From WLXB01 sp040221475 (GTDB lineage Bacteria; Pseudomonadota; Alphaproteobacteria; Rhodospirillales; Rhodospirillaceae), in contig JAVKEJ010000032.1 in assembly GCA_040221475.1 (NCBI GenBank), positions 310,001 through 374,000 on the forward strand: a DNA stretch of 64,000 bases, in the 5' to 3' direction. The translations under genes were made by a program, and so were the position numbers. Below the pieces are notes generated by a model, which saw nothing but the letters and a program-made list of their open reading frames with translations, made no database searches and was not told the origin of the DNA. Positions 63,347 through 64,000 of the stretch are shown here, piece after piece; the first letter of the stretch is position 1, and the number at the start of each line of letters is the position of its first letter.

Positions 63347-64000
63347 ATGATGAGAATATTTCTAGGTGGTATAATTTCAGCGCTGCTTATGTCTTGGACC
63401 GCCCACGCCACCGACTGGGTTTACGAGACTATTCCAGCGGAAGATGGCGTGCCTTTGGTTGTGGCTGAAACCGGCAATCCTGACGGTCCTTCGATTTTGT
63501 TTATCCACGGTTTTTCTCAAAGTATTTTATCGTGGAAAATGCAGTTGGATGATCCGGGCCTTCAATCCAAGTACCGGATGGTAGCGTTTGATCTGCGCGG
63601 CCATGGAGCATCGGGCAAACCCTGGACATCCAACGACTATGAAAGCCGAGATTGGGGGAGTGATGTCGCCGCCGTTATTGCCACTAAGAATCTGGATAAG
63701 CCGGTATTGGTCGGGTGGTCTTTTGGCGGCTCGGTGATGACGGCTTATTTGCGGCATCACGGTATGGAAGATGTCTCAGGTTTGATTTTTGCGGCGGGGG
63801 CTATGTCTTTGTCTGACAGCACTTCTTTCAGCGCTGAGATGACGGCTGAACAAGCTGAGATGATGAGCCGTATGGGTATGATGATGTCACCGGACGTGGC
63901 TAAAAACCTGGACGGCACATCGGCTTTTGTTGAGAGCTTATCGGCAGAACCGCTTGATTCAGAAACCCAGCGGGAGGCGCTTGTATATAATATGATGATG
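63347..64000 (+). CDS. exported alpha/beta hydrolase (3' partial)
   Basis: Open frame of 218 codons that runs off the window end. A signal peptide (MMRIFLGGIISALLMSWTAHAT) is followed by an alpha/beta-hydrolase core: ILFIHGFSQSILSWKMQL (oxyanion His-Gly), VAFDLRGHGASGKP, and the elbow VLVGWSFGGSVMTAYL with Ser. A Met-rich segment (MTAEQAEMMSRMGMMMS) lies in the cap region. No stop is present in the window. Confidence 0.88.
   Translation, partial: MMRIFLGGIISALLMSWTAHATDWVYETIPAEDGVPLVVAETGNPDGPSILFIHGFSQSILSWKMQLDDPGLQSKYRMVAFDLRGHGASGKPWTSNDYESRDWGSDVAAVIATKNLDKPVLVGWSFGGSVMTAYLRHHGMEDVSGLIFAAGAMSLSDSTSFSAEMTAEQAEMMSRMGMMMSPDVAKNLDGTSAFVESLSAEPLDSETQREALVYNMMM

Overview
The window reads as a stretch of chromosome from an alphaproteobacterium. 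The evidence is a cytochrome bc1 operon (Rieske, cytochrome b, cytochrome c1), a MidA/NDUFAF7-type methyltransferase next to lgt and pgeF, a prs-rplY-pth-ychF block, small families such as DUF6111, DUF1285 and UbiK/BMFP, and an L25/Ctc protein with an acidic tail. The order lgt-midA-pgeF-prs-rplY-pth-ychF recalls Rhodospirillales-like genomes; the exact lineage cannot be fixed from the sequence. No tRNA, rRNA, CRISPR array, transposase or phage gene was seen. Coding density is high and no gene is clearly broken. By eye, third positions are richer in G/C from about 19.6 to 39 kb than in the first 19 kb.

Region 1 (1-19.6 kb) is housekeeping: an OmpR/EnvZ-type two-component pair (the regulator is cut by the window start), a TetR-like protein, proC, a YbjN protein and ubiK; then hldD, lgt, midA, pgeF, a lipoprotein, prs, rplY, pth and ychF; then the bc1 operon on the minus strand, trmL, and a minus-strand block of DUF1285, CoA pyrophosphatase, DUF6111 and a CCA-adding enzyme. 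The ychF start carries a 13-bp tandem duplication that puts the usual ATG out of frame.

Region 2 (19.6-40.3 kb) holds a MoxR-DUF58-DUF4159-membrane protein operon, a PepSY membrane protein with Asp-box loops, cueR with an operator-like site, a DUF533 protein, an M29-like protein, a CorC-type transporter, an exported M20 amidohydrolase, an Lrp/AsnC regulator, cysE, a Kef-type antiporter, a TPR-sulfotransferase and a serine hydrolase.

Region 3 (40.6-49.2 kb) is a seven-gene minus-strand copper-type cluster. In order of transcription it encodes a small exported Cys/His protein, a TolC-like lipoprotein, a Tat-exported multicopper oxidase, a YcnI (DUF1775) protein, a CopC-CopD fusion with a third C-terminal domain, and two ABC-2 permeases with no ATPase gene beside them. 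This is the best candidate for an incompletely described system.

Region 4 (49.4-64 kb) is a set of redox and hydrolase genes that looks catabolic: an NmrA-like reductase, an SDR, an old-yellow-enzyme/FeS/FAD reductase translationally coupled to a cytochrome c, a glutaredoxin-DinB fusion, a CopD-like membrane protein, a tandem alpha/beta hydrolase whose two nucleophile elbows both lack Ser, an AllA-like protein, a MetY-type enzyme, further alpha/beta hydrolases, a quinone reductase and an MFS transporter. A convergent 320-bp gap at 58.17-58.49 kb contains nested inverted repeats that may be a structured RNA.
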